64,000 nucleotides of DNA from Thauera sp. 2A1. GTDB lineage: Bacteria; Pseudomonadota; Gammaproteobacteria; Burkholderiales; Rhodocyclaceae. Each line of letters opens with the position of its first letter. Position 1 is the first letter of the stretch. Position numbers and translations under genes: made by a program. Shown in pieces: positions 54,351-62,668 of this stretch. Below the pieces are notes generated by a model that worked only from the letters and a program-made list of their open reading frames with translations, had not been told where the DNA came from and ran no database searches. The DNA is taken from assembly GCF_009469595.2 (NCBI RefSeq), contig NZ_SSXV01000002.1, positions 186,001 to 250,000 on the forward strand. The letters run 5' to 3'.

Positions 54351-56033
54351 TTAGAACCGTGCAGAAAGACCGACGTAGCCGCGCAGATCACGATTGCCTT
54401 CTGCAGCGACCGTGCGGGTCAGGGGCTTTGCAATTTCGACAAACCCTGAAAAATTCCGCGTCAGGTCGAAACGCAGACCGATCCCGGCCGAGGCAGCCGA
54501 CGAGGAGTCGTCGAGGCCAGCAGGGGTGCGCTGACTTACGTAGCCGGCGTCGTAAAAGCCGTAGCCTGTATAGCCCACGCCGTTATCGAGCGCGTTCGTA
54601 TAGCGCACTTCGAGCTTCATTGCGGCGCCGTGGTCGCCAACCAGCTCCGCAGGATCGTAGCCCCGCCCGAACTGCTCGCCACCAAAGCTGAAGAGTTCGG
54701 GAGCAAGCAGGTCCGATGCCGCGTATTGCGCATTCAGGGCGGCGAGGAGCGACCATCCCGGCGCGAGGGACTGCAGCCGAGCCGCATAGAGGCTGAACTT
54801 GGTGAAGTCTGGCCTGCCTTCCGCACGCGACAGATCGGGCTCATGCGGCTCGGATGCCCCGAGCGCACGCAAGCCCTGCGCGATCTCGAAATCGAGGATG
54901 TTTATTCCTTGGTAAGGGTCAGCGAGGTCGTACGTCATGCCGACCCGCAGGGCGCGGATTCGGTCGCGCGAACTGGTGAAGCGTAGCAATTCCGTCGAGC
55001 CGTCATAGGACGACAAGCCGGCGTGCACATACAAGTTCTGATTGCGGCTGCGGACAACGGGATAAGAATAGGTAATGGACCCCGAATCCGACCTGGTCTG
55101 GAGGTTCAGCGGGATGAATGAGGCCCCCTCAGCCGGACGCGACCGAACAGCATTTGCCTGAATACCGAGCTTGCCCCCTTCCACGCCGATCTGCTGCTCG
55201 TGCCAGATCGAGGCGTAGTCGAGCTCGCCATTCAGCGTGGAGACGAGCTTGATGCCGGTCGTTTCATGTAGATCGAGGACGGAGTTCAGCCGCAGGTCGG
55301 CGCTCCACCGCACCGGGCCGAGTGCATCGCTGCCGCGGTTATCGACGCTGACGCCCCCGCTGACACGGCGTTGTGAGAACTCGACGATCAGGTCGGACGC
55401 TCCGGGCTCGGTCTTCGAAGCTACCAGCGATGCCCGTGCAAATGCGCCGGGCAGATCGTTCATCAGCAGAAGGTAGCGTTCAAGCGTGGCAGAAGTGAGG
55501 GGACGTTCGCGCTCGATCGCTCGGGCATAGCGGGTAACGAGGGCTCGCCGCGATTCCTCATCGCCCTCCAGCACTACGCGAGCGACATACCCTTCGACCG
55601 CCTGCAGCTTCAACCGTCCGTCTTCGACGATCTGCGCGGGTACCAGAACCTGCGACAGGATGTAGCCGTCGTTGCGGTAACGAGCGGTCAGCGCGGCGGC
55701 GATGGCATAGATGTCGGCAAGCGACACCTCGCGATCCAGGGAAGGATCGAAATAGGATCGCATGTCGTCCTGACGATAGACGGACATTCCCTCAATTTCA
55801 AAGTGAGAAAGGGTGAAACGCACCTGATCTGCATTGGGCGGAACGACTTGCGGTGATATTGGTACCCGGAACTGTCCCGGCTGGGCGCGGGGTTCGGCGG
55901 GGGCCTGAAACTGCCGTTGGATCAGCCCGGGTTGGCCGGGCGCCGACGTCTGCGCGGCTGCGATCGTGGGAGTGATGGCGAATGAGATTAAGGAGAGTGC
56001 GTGCAGCGTGGTTTCAAGCTTGCTGATTCTCAT
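54351..56033 (-). CDS. TpsB outer-membrane transporter (ShlB/FhaC family), locus 2
   Basis: A 560-residue transporter, the partner of the TpsA encoded just downstream. The signal peptide ends near TIAAAQ. A Pro/Gln-rich linker is followed by POTRA 1 (FTLSHFEIEGMSVYRQDDM; ALTARYRNDGYILSQVLVPA) and POTRA 2 (LQAVEGYVARVVLEGDEES), with the barrel from about residue 215 ending in the terminal phenylalanine (LRGYVGLSARF). Start ATG has AAGGA eight bases upstream. A candidate -35/-10 pair lies just upstream. It is only distantly similar to the locus-1 TpsB, so the two loci are not a recent duplication. Confidence 0.94.
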   Translation of the reverse strand: MRISKLETTLHALSLISFAITPTIAAAQTSAPGQPGLIQRQFQAPAEPRAQPGQFRVPISPQVVPPNADQVRFTLSHFEIEGMSVYRQDDMRSYFDPSLDREVSLADIYAIAAALTARYRNDGYILSQVLVPAQIVEDGRLKLQAVEGYVARVVLEGDEESRRALVTRYARAIERERPLTSATLERYLLLMNDLPGAFARASLVASKTEPGASDLIVEFSQRRVSGGVSVDNRGSDALGPVRWSADLRLNSVLDLHETTGIKLVSTLNGELDYASIWHEQQIGVEGGKLGIQANAVRSRPAEGASFIPLNLQTRSDSGSITYSYPVVRSRNQNLYVHAGLSSYDGSTELLRFTSSRDRIRALRVGMTYDLADPYQGINILDFEIAQGLRALGASEPHEPDLSRAEGRPDFTKFSLYAARLQSLAPGWSLLAALNAQYAASDLLAPELFSFGGEQFGRGYDPAELVGDHGAAMKLEVRYTNALDNGVGYTGYGFYDAGYVSQRTPAGLDDSSSAASAGIGLRFDLTRNFSGFVEIAKPLTRTVAAEGNRDLRGYVGLSARF

Positions 56034-56105
56034 GAGTCGTCCTTATTCATTGACGGCCGAAGAGAGATGAAGCACACCCTCCGGCCAGCACGCAGCGCCA
56101 ACGCC

Positions 56106-56134
56106 ATACGAAATACACATTCATTTCGAGTCAA
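56106..56134 (-). promoter_or_regulatory. Candidate sigma-70 promoter before tpsB 2
   Basis: Read on the minus strand: TTGACT (five of six -35 matches) at 56134-56129, a 17-base spacer, and TCGTAT (three of six) at 56111-56106. Transcription would begin about 65 bases before the tpsB ATG. The -10 is weak, so this is only a candidate. Confidence 0.3.
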
Positions 56135-56187
56135 CATGCTGCCGGATGCCGATCGAGATCATCCATCGTCAAGCTTGGATCTACTTG

Positions 56188-58251
56188 CTAACGATCCGGC
56201 AATGTCTGATTCACTTCGGGGCGTCCGGGTAACGTTTTCCTCTGTTTGGGGTGTGCACGGAACTGGTCTTTCGCGAGGAAAAGGCGCGGCCGCTCTCCGC
56301 CCGCACGAAGCTGCGGATGGATATACGTTTGCGCCGCTCTCTTGTCGCCAATTACCGCCACGTCGAGGATGCAATCGTCGAGCAATTGTTTCTTGACTCC
56401 CGTACTCAAACAATGTTTCTTGGCCTGCAGGTAGATCTTCGGCTTAAGATGGCTTGCATCGAAACGTTGCTTGGGGTTCGAGGCTCGTACGGCGGGAAGC
56501 TGAGGCTTTGCTTGACTGAACAGGGATTCATCGTTCGTTACCCGCCAGCTATCACCATAGTCCTGGTAAAACGTTTCAAAATCAAAAGGAGCAGTGAATA
56601 TTTTTCCCTTGCGCGCCTCGACGGCACCCGCATTATCGGATGCGCTGGCGAGTAGCCCTTTCACGTAAGTCGGCCAGCGGCCAAGGCCGACGTAGACGTC
56701 CAAGTAGTGCGTCGCCGCACGTTGAACATACACCTGGATCGAATTGCCACGCATGTCACGTGCCAGGTACATGTCCATGTGGCGGATCAGGTCGCCGTCA
56801 TCGGGTAGTACGCGTCTTTCCCCGTCCTTCAGGGAAACGAGGGTGCCGTCGACGAAGACCTTCGGATTGTTGTCCGCCACCGAGAATACAAGCACGGAAT
56901 TTCCGATCTTCGCTGCGATGGCCTGGTTGAGCGTCGCGTTAGGCCACGTCGGCGCGCCTGATATCTGGCGAGTTTGGACTTCGAAGCCCATGTCCGTCCT
57001 GGCCAGGATGAACTCGCCCTCCGCCTGGAAATCGTAGGCCAGGCTCGCAGCGGAAGTGGTGACTTGCTGAGCCGGCGGGAACGTGCGGATATGGATGTCA
57101 CCCAAGCCTGCGGCAACGACGCAGGACGCGGGTGGCGCATTGGTACTTGCCTGGTTCGAGACCATGGTCGGCGAGGGTTGAATGCCAATTGCGGGTGTGG
57201 CGGCCAGATACAGATTGTTCTGCTCTCCAGTGAGGCCCTGCAGCATACAGGTTGGCGCATTTGTCGTTCCGTTGTGAACCGTGAGCTTTACTGCAATCGA
57301 AGTATTGCCACTGAACTTTGCCGTGTGGCGGCAGCAGTCTCCAACAATCGCATATTCTGCGTCAGTCCAGTTCGCGGCCAACGACAAGTAGTCATCCGGT
57401 ACGGAGAGTGCGTAACGAGTCGTCCCCGATGCCAGGTCTACGCGGTAGCCTTTACTGCCGTTCGCATTGCTCTCAACCGTCGCGGAGAGTCTCGTTTGCG
57501 CAAGAGATCCAGCCGGTATCAACGGCACAGGAGATATCGAAGAAGTTCGATAACAGTCACCCGCTAGATTGCTGTTGTCCGGGCTCCAACCCGACGGGCA
57601 ATTATTCCCAGGAGTGCTACCTCTGTAGTTGAGGAGCCAGTGCTGTATGAAGATGCCGCCGTAACTGATGCTCGAGTAGGCGAATTGCTGCCAGCCCTTG
57701 CAGTTAGCTGGATTAGGGGAGGCAGCACAAGCGGGAGAATCAAATCGGTTACTGTTGAGTTGCAAGCTGTACGCATCAGGTTGGTCTTGGAATTGGGATT
57801 GAAACGTACGACCCATGATCCCGTTGGTCACCAATTGATCGAAAGAGCCTTCGGCGGATATGAGTTGACCCGACACCTGCGCCGAATAATTATTCCCATT
57901 TCCAACATTGTAGGGTATGTCCTTGGCCATCGGTGAAAATGGAATGTTCTCCCGATCAACACATGGGATTTCCTCCCACTTGAGGTCCGGATACTTCGCC
58001 TTGAAACAGCCATCCCGATGCAGCGGCAAATTCCCCATTTTCGTGTGCCACTCGCGCGCCTTCCGCTCCTTCTCGAGCCGAGCCATACGCGCGTTGTTGG
58101 GTAACGGCTTCTCCCTGGCCTCGGTGAGCGCCGGTTTCAACTTGCGATCGGGTTCGGCGATCGACGGCTGGCTGGTCAGCGCGATCAAAGCGGTGGCGGT
58201 GCAGCCAGCGATCGTGCCAAGTAGATGTCTGCTTCCAGATGGCGTGCTCAT
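56188..58251 (-). CDS. Exported protein with a von Willebrand factor type D-like domain
   Basis: A 687-residue secreted or periplasmic protein. The signal peptide is HLLGTIAGCTATALIALTSQ. The C-terminal half resembles a VWD domain: GDIHIRTF near 400, then LAYDFQAEGEFILARTDMGF (vWD core), SVLVFSVADNNPKVFVDGT, and the closing cysteine pair region KKHCLSTGVKKQLLDDCILD. The N-terminal half is unrecognised, with several cysteines. The chosen ATG is at 58251; a GTG two codons upstream has a better-spaced AAGGGA. GC content is markedly lower than the T6SS core, a sign of transfer. It lies 154 bases upstream of tpsB 2 in the same direction and may be surface-bound with the TPS pair. Confidence 0.72.
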   Translation of the reverse strand: MSTPSGSRHLLGTIAGCTATALIALTSQPSIAEPDRKLKPALTEAREKPLPNNARMARLEKERKAREWHTKMGNLPLHRDGCFKAKYPDLKWEEIPCVDRENIPFSPMAKDIPYNVGNGNNYSAQVSGQLISAEGSFDQLVTNGIMGRTFQSQFQDQPDAYSLQLNSNRFDSPACAASPNPANCKGWQQFAYSSISYGGIFIQHWLLNYRGSTPGNNCPSGWSPDNSNLAGDCYRTSSISPVPLIPAGSLAQTRLSATVESNANGSKGYRVDLASGTTRYALSVPDDYLSLAANWTDAEYAIVGDCCRHTAKFSGNTSIAVKLTVHNGTTNAPTCMLQGLTGEQNNLYLAATPAIGIQPSPTMVSNQASTNAPPASCVVAAGLGDIHIRTFPPAQQVTTSAASLAYDFQAEGEFILARTDMGFEVQTRQISGAPTWPNATLNQAIAAKIGNSVLVFSVADNNPKVFVDGTLVSLKDGERRVLPDDGDLIRHMDMYLARDMRGNSIQVYVQRAATHYLDVYVGLGRWPTYVKGLLASASDNAGAVEARKGKIFTAPFDFETFYQDYGDSWRVTNDESLFSQAKPQLPAVRASNPKQRFDASHLKPKIYLQAKKHCLSTGVKKQLLDDCILDVAVIGDKRAAQTYIHPQLRAGGERPRLFLAKDQFRAHPKQRKTLPGRPEVNQTLPDR

Positions 58252-58389
58252 GGTCACGATGTTTCCCTTTGAAGAAATGTAAATCGCGGAATGGCAATCA
58301 ACGAGGCCGAAGGGTGTGCCAGGCACGACGCGAGCGCATGTCGGCGAAGTTGTCTGCTCCAAACGGACGCGTGCCCCTTATTTGTAGCA

Positions 58390-58408
58390 TTCAATCCGAA
58401 TTATTGAA
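58390..58408. promoter_or_regulatory. Inverted repeat in the AT-rich promoter region of the VWD gene
   Basis: TTCAAT and ATTGAA as perfect 6-base arms around a 7-base spacer, in an unusually AT-rich stretch about 140 bases upstream of the VWD gene start. On the minus strand the first arm could serve as a weak -35, with TACAAA 16 bases on as a -10. It may be an operator; no regulator is encoded nearby. Confidence 0.3.
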
Positions 58409-58543
58409 GTACTGATGTCATGGGATCATGGCATGCAAGACGTGGCGCGATGCGATCGCCCTCTACGACGATCATCACCTGGAAGCAGGAACTGGCGGGG
58501 TGGGTAGTGGCTCTGTTCGAACGGTCCCCATGTGAATGCAACT

Positions 58544-59130
58544 TCACTCAGTCGGCAGCAAGTCCTGCAGGTATGCCTGGTCATACGCAAGACGACCGCC
58601 GGATTCGGCAGGACCAGGTCGCAGTCCTTGCCTTCGTAGCGCAGCCGCATCAACAGGTCCTTGAGCAGGTCGATGCGAGCAACCTCCTTGCTGTAGGGGC
58701 GTACCATCGTCCAAGGGGCGGACAGGGTGCGCGTGCGCGCGAACATCTCGTTGCGTGCCTGGCTGTAGTCGGCCCAGTGCTTGAGTGCTTCCGCGTCGAT
58801 GGGGCTCAATTCCCACTGCTTGAGCGGATCCTTGCGTCGCTCCTGCCGGCGCTTCTTCTGCTCAGCCTGGCTGATGTCGAGGCAGTACTTGAAAAGCTTG
58901 ATGCACGTTCGCACAAGCACGTGGTCGAAATCGGGACTGGTTTCCATGAAATCGTCGTATTCGGCACTGCTGCAGAACCCCATCACCCCGTCTACGCTAG
59001 CGCGGCTGTACCAGCTTCGGTCGAACAGGACGAATTCCAGCGACGCCGGCAGATGGGGGCGTAACGCTGGAAATGCCAGTTGCCGCGGTCGCGCTTGGAC
59101 TGGCGGCCTAGCGCCACCACGCGTGTCCCG
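58544..59130 (-). pseudogene. ppk2: Broken second copy of ppk2
   Basis: Clear PPK2 residues remain: RVVALGRQSKRDRGNWHFQR, then after a one-base shift HLPASLEFVLFDRSWYSRAS, YSQARNEMFARTRTLSAPW and, in a third frame, the closing LAYDQAYLQDLLPTE. The Walker A part is missing. Two single-base deletions (within TACGCCCCCAT, and CGCAAGACGA against CGCAAAGACA in the intact gene) break the frame. It is roughly 85% identical to the intact ppk2 by eye. With that copy it brackets the caspase/TPS/VWD block. Confidence 0.85.
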
Positions 59131-59179
59131 TGCGCGCGGATTCTCTCCGCTCACCGGGTCGTTGAATCCTGCAATGGGC

Positions 59180-59392
59180 GCCCCCTTGCCGTCGGCAATC
59201 ACTCAGCTTCATTACGTCGGCTCGGAGGATCGCAACGTTACGCCGGCGATGGTGCGAGGCTATGCGGAGCGCGATCCGGGTGCTCGCGTGGTCGAGGTTC
59301 CGGGCTTCGATCACCGTTGCTGCTGGGAGGTCGAGTGGCCGCGTTTTCTGTGCCGGTCGCCATTGCAGGATTCGACCGCGTGCCATAATTGA
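59180..59392 (+). pseudogene. Remnant of an alpha/beta-hydrolase gene (C-terminal end)
   Basis: Codes for QLHYVGSEDRNVTPAMVRGY and VVEVPGFDHRCCWEVEWPRF, the last part of an alpha/beta hydrolase: the acid residue of the triad in the GSEDRNV strand and the catalytic His in GFDH. No N-terminal domain, nucleophile motif or ribosome binding site precedes it, so it is a leftover fragment, probably of the gene that ended here before the insertion. Its left end is not exact. Confidence 0.55.
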
Positions 59393-59431
59393 AGCGCGTA
59401 GCGAGCGCGATTCCTTCCGGGGGCTCCAGCG

Positions 59432-61174
59432 ATGATCATGATCCGGGTCGTATCCTTCAATGGTCAGGCGCCTGCGCAGCCGCTCGCGTACGAGTTCGAC
59501 GAACTCGGCGGCACGATCGGCCGCGCCGACACCAACCAGCTCGTGTTGCCCGACCCCGAACGGCATGTTTCGCGGCAGCAGGCGCGCATCGTGTGGCGCA
59601 ATGGCCGCTTCGAGATTCTCAACATCGGTGCAAATCCGCTGGATGCGGGGATGCAGGTCGTGCCCAACGGAGGGGCTGCCCCGATCGGCCCTGGCGATCG
59701 CCTCACGATAGGTGGCTACGTGCTCGAGGTGGCCGGGGAGCTGCGAGAGGCGGCGGGAGCCGACCGCCCGGGGCCAGCGCCGGTCGATGATCCGCTGGGG
59801 CTTTTTGGCGCAAGCAATCCGGCGCAGCCGCCGCTTGCGCCGCGCCCGATCGACGATCCTTTCGCGGCTTTCGCTGCGCCGCCTGCTAGCCCCAAGGGGG
59901 CAAGCGGCGGCGCGTCACGCACGCCCTCCGCAGCGACGCCGCCTGCGCGTTCGGCGGCGCTCATCCCGGACGATTTCGACCCCTTCGCCGATCCTTTCGC
60001 CCCGCGCCCCGCGGAAACGCCGCAGCCTGCATCGACGGCGCTCGACGATCTGGGGTTCGGGCCGACCGGCGAGTCGGTATCGGGTCCGGGTATCGACACG
60101 ATGTTCGGACTCGGATCTTCGGCGCCTGCGAGCGGGAATGACCCGCTGGCGGGAAGTGCGCTCGCTGCGCCGCCGGCGGGCGAGGAGCGGGGTGGGCAGG
60201 TCGTCGAACCGCTGGCGGCACTGGCCGGCGTGCGACCGCAGGCGGCGGAGCCGGCACCCGTGCCCGATCGCGTGCCCGAAGTTCAGGGCGCCTACCGGCC
60301 GCCGGCAGCCGTGCTGCCTGACGATGCCTTCCTGTCCTGGGAGCAGGCCGGTGAAGGTTTGAGCAAAGGGGGCGAGCAGCGCTCCGAGGCGCAGCGTGGT
60401 GGTGCGGACGCATCCGCCGTGGTCAGGCCGCGGATCGACGTCGAAGTGTCGCTCGGGGAGCCACCCCGACAGCCTGCGGAGCGGGAGGCATCAGCCGGTG
60501 CGCCGCCGGCGGCCGAATCCCGAGTGCCTGCCCCCGCGCCCGTCGAAACGCTGGCGGCGGGCCCTGTCAGCACCGACGAGGAAGCCTTGCTCCGCGCCTT
60601 CCTGAAGGGCCTCGGCATGCCCGATCTGGCCCTGCCGCAGGGCTTGACGCCGGCAACGATGGAGGCGGTCGGCCGGCTGCTGCGCGAGGCCACCGAGGGC
60701 ACGCTCGCCCTGCTGCTGGCGCGCGCGGTGACCAAGCGCGAGGTTCGGGCCGAGGTGACGATGATCGTCAGCCGCGACAACAATCCGCTGAAGTTCTCGC
60801 CCAATGTGGAGGCGGCGCTGGCGCATCTGCTCGCACCGCGCGGCAAGGGCTTCCTGCCGCCGGTGGATGCGATGCGCGACGCCTACGACGATCTGCGTTC
60901 GCACGAGCTGGGCTTCATGGCGGGCATGCGGGCGGCGCTCGCCGGCGTGCTGCACCGCTTCGACCCGGCGGTGCTGGAGCAGCGCTTGAGCGGCAAGTCG
61001 ATGCTCGACAGCCTGCTTCCGATGAACCGTCGCGCGCGCCTGTGGGATCTTTACACCGAGCTCTACCGCGAGATCGCGAGCGAGGCCGAAGACGACTTCC
61101 ATGCCCTCTTCGGGCGCGAGTTCCTGCGCGCCTACGAGGAGCAGGTCGAGCGCCTCAAGGAGCGCGACCCATGA
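59432..61174 (+). CDS. tagH: T6SS FHA-domain regulator TagH
   Basis: A 580-residue protein. An FHA domain lies at about 20-105 with the phosphothreonine-binding residues GRADTNQLVLPDPERHVSRQ and a following NGRFEILNIGANPLDAG. The centre is low-complexity, Ala/Pro-rich and probably disordered. The C-terminal domain (about 385-580; FLKGLGMPDLALPQGLTPAT; MSRDNNPLKFSPNVEAA-like region) is the typical TagH C-terminal part. In P. aeruginosa Fha1 receives phosphate from PpkA, which activates the T6SS. Start ATG is the first of two in ATGATCATG with a weak GGGGGCT upstream. The PP2C gene follows after 25 bases. Confidence 0.93.
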   Translation: MIMIRVVSFNGQAPAQPLAYEFDELGGTIGRADTNQLVLPDPERHVSRQQARIVWRNGRFEILNIGANPLDAGMQVVPNGGAAPIGPGDRLTIGGYVLEVAGELREAAGADRPGPAPVDDPLGLFGASNPAQPPLAPRPIDDPFAAFAAPPASPKGASGGASRTPSAATPPARSAALIPDDFDPFADPFAPRPAETPQPASTALDDLGFGPTGESVSGPGIDTMFGLGSSAPASGNDPLAGSALAAPPAGEERGGQVVEPLAALAGVRPQAAEPAPVPDRVPEVQGAYRPPAAVLPDDAFLSWEQAGEGLSKGGEQRSEAQRGGADASAVVRPRIDVEVSLGEPPRQPAEREASAGAPPAAESRVPAPAPVETLAAGPVSTDEEALLRAFLKGLGMPDLALPQGLTPATMEAVGRLLREATEGTLALLLARAVTKREVRAEVTMIVSRDNNPLKFSPNVEAALAHLLAPRGKGFLPPVDAMRDAYDDLRSHELGFMAGMRAALAGVLHRFDPAVLEQRLSGKSMLDSLLPMNRRARLWDLYTELYREIASEAEDDFHALFGREFLRAYEEQVERLKERDP

Positions 61175-61199
61175 GGACGATGACAGGCGCGAGGCAGTC

Positions 61200-61970
61200 A
61201 TGAAGATGGACATCGCCGTGCTGTCCAGGGCGGGCGGGCGGCCGGGCAACGAGGACGCGTGCGGCTATTGGACGTCGGAGGCGGGCTGTTGCTGGGTGCT
61301 TTCGGATGGCGCGGGCGGGCACGGTGGCGGTGACGTGGCGTCGAAGATCGTCGTCGGGACGATCGTGAGCGAGTTCGCGGCCCTGCCCGAGGCTTCACCC
61401 GCGACGGTATCCGGCCTCATCCGCCGGGCGCATGCCGTACTGCAGAACGAACAGCAATCCGAGCCGCGCCTGCGGGACATGAGGGCGACCGTCGCCGTGC
61501 TGACGATCGATCGGGAGCGGCGCATCTCATGCCGGGGCCACGTCGGTGATTCGCGCATCTACGGCTTCCGCAGCGGCCACGTGCGCTTCCAGTCGCGCGA
61601 TCAAAGCGTGATGCAGAGCATGATCGATGCCGGCCTCGGCGATGCGGCAATGTTGCGCCGGCATCCGCAGCGCGGCGTGCTGCTGGCGGCGCTGGGTTCG
61701 CCGGAAAATGTCGAACCGGACGTGCCGCCGGCAGGCGAACCGGTGCGCGATGGCGATGTCTTCATGCTGTGCAGCGACGGGCTGTGGGAATACGTCGAGG
61801 AATCGGTGATGGAGCGCCTGCTCGCCGGCAGTGCGAGCGCGCAGGCGTGGCTGGCGGCGCTGGAGGCCGAGGTGCTGGCCCACGCGCACAGTGGTCACGA
61901 CAATTACAGTGCGATCGCGGTGTGGGTGGGCGACCCGGCCGAGGATACGCAGATCAAGGTCGTTGGATGA
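61200..61970 (+). CDS. pppA: PP2C-family Ser/Thr phosphatase (PppA-type)
   Basis: A 256-residue metal-dependent phosphatase with the usual order of motifs: GRPGNEDACGYW (metal-binding Asp), LSDGAGGHGGGDVASKI, GHVGDSRIYGF, FMLCSDGLWEYVEES and GHDNYSAIAVW. It removes phosphate placed by the T6SS kinase, so acts as the off switch for the FHA pathway. No membrane helix. The gene lies 25 bases after tagH and 18 bases before the OmpA-like gene. The ATG at 61200 was chosen; two codons later another ATG could serve. Confidence 0.93.
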   Translation: MKMDIAVLSRAGGRPGNEDACGYWTSEAGCCWVLSDGAGGHGGGDVASKIVVGTIVSEFAALPEASPATVSGLIRRAHAVLQNEQQSEPRLRDMRATVAVLTIDRERRISCRGHVGDSRIYGFRSGHVRFQSRDQSVMQSMIDAGLGDAAMLRRHPQRGVLLAALGSPENVEPDVPPAGEPVRDGDVFMLCSDGLWEYVEESVMERLLAGSASAQAWLAALEAEVLAHAHSGHDNYSAIAVWVGDPAEDTQIKVVG

Positions 61971-61988
61971 GCCGCGAGGAGAAGGACA

Positions 61989-62564
61989 ATGAAGATGTCG
62001 ATCGTGTCGTGCCATGTTGCGGCAGCGCTGATGTGCGCGACGTTGGCAACCGGGCTCCATGCCCAGGAAATCCTGAGGGGCAAGAACCTCAATGAGAAGA
62101 ACCTCATCGAGGCCTTGACGCCCGAACCCGAGGAGATCCGGACCCGCAGCATCCGCGTCGAGCGCGACAAGGCCCTGGCGAAGCCGGGTGAGAAGTCGCC
62201 GGCGGTGACTGCCGCCAAGCGGCCCGGCGCCTCGCTGCTGATCACCTTCGTGACCAACTCGGCAGAGCTGACGCCGGATGCGCAGTCCAAGCTCGACATC
62301 GTCGCGCGTGCGCTGCAGGCCGAAAAACTCGCGGACTTCAGCTTCTCGGTCGAAGGCCACGCCGATCCGCGCGGCAGCCACGAACGCAACCTGCAACTGT
62401 CGCAGGCGCGTGCGGAGAGCGTGGTGGAATACCTGACGACGCGCCATCACATCCAGCGTGACCGCCTCAAGCCCGTCGGCAAGGGCGACACCGAGCTGGC
62501 CAATCCCACGCGCCCGGCCGCGCCGGAGAATCGTCGGGTGACCATCCTCACCGTGCGTGAGTGA
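61989..62564 (+). CDS. OmpA-family periplasmic protein
   Basis: A 191-residue protein with a Sec signal peptide (SCHVAAALMCATLATGLHAQ) and a C-terminal OmpA domain (about residues 80-190). The peptidoglycan-binding pattern is FSFSVEGHADPRGSHERNLQ followed by LSQARAESVVEYL and PENRRV. A cysteine-free start to the mature protein argues against a lipoprotein. Some T6SS use such proteins to bind the cell wall (TagL-like), but its role here is inferred only from context. It is the last gene of the tagH-pppA operon and ends convergent with the kinase gene. Confidence 0.9.
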   Translation: MKMSIVSCHVAAALMCATLATGLHAQEILRGKNLNEKNLIEALTPEPEEIRTRSIRVERDKALAKPGEKSPAVTAAKRPGASLLITFVTNSAELTPDAQSKLDIVARALQAEKLADFSFSVEGHADPRGSHERNLQLSQARAESVVEYLTTRHHIQRDRLKPVGKGDTELANPTRPAAPENRRVTILTVRE

Positions 62565-62668
62565 GTTCCTGCGATCGCTGACTTCCCGGTCGATGCGGCA
62601 TGGCGGGCGGTCCGCCGGCTGCGTCCGCCTGCAGCGCGAGCTTGAGCGTTTGCCGCCGGGCAGCAGCC

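Noticed and set aside
45731..59130. ppk2 copies as attachment sites or insertion-sequence ends
   Set aside because: The copies are clearly diverged (around 85%), gene-sized, and no integrase or transposase lies inside the block.
61989..62564. The OmpA-family protein as T6SS TssL
   Set aside because: TssL needs a cytoplasmic domain and membrane anchor; this protein has only a cleavable signal peptide and an OmpA domain.
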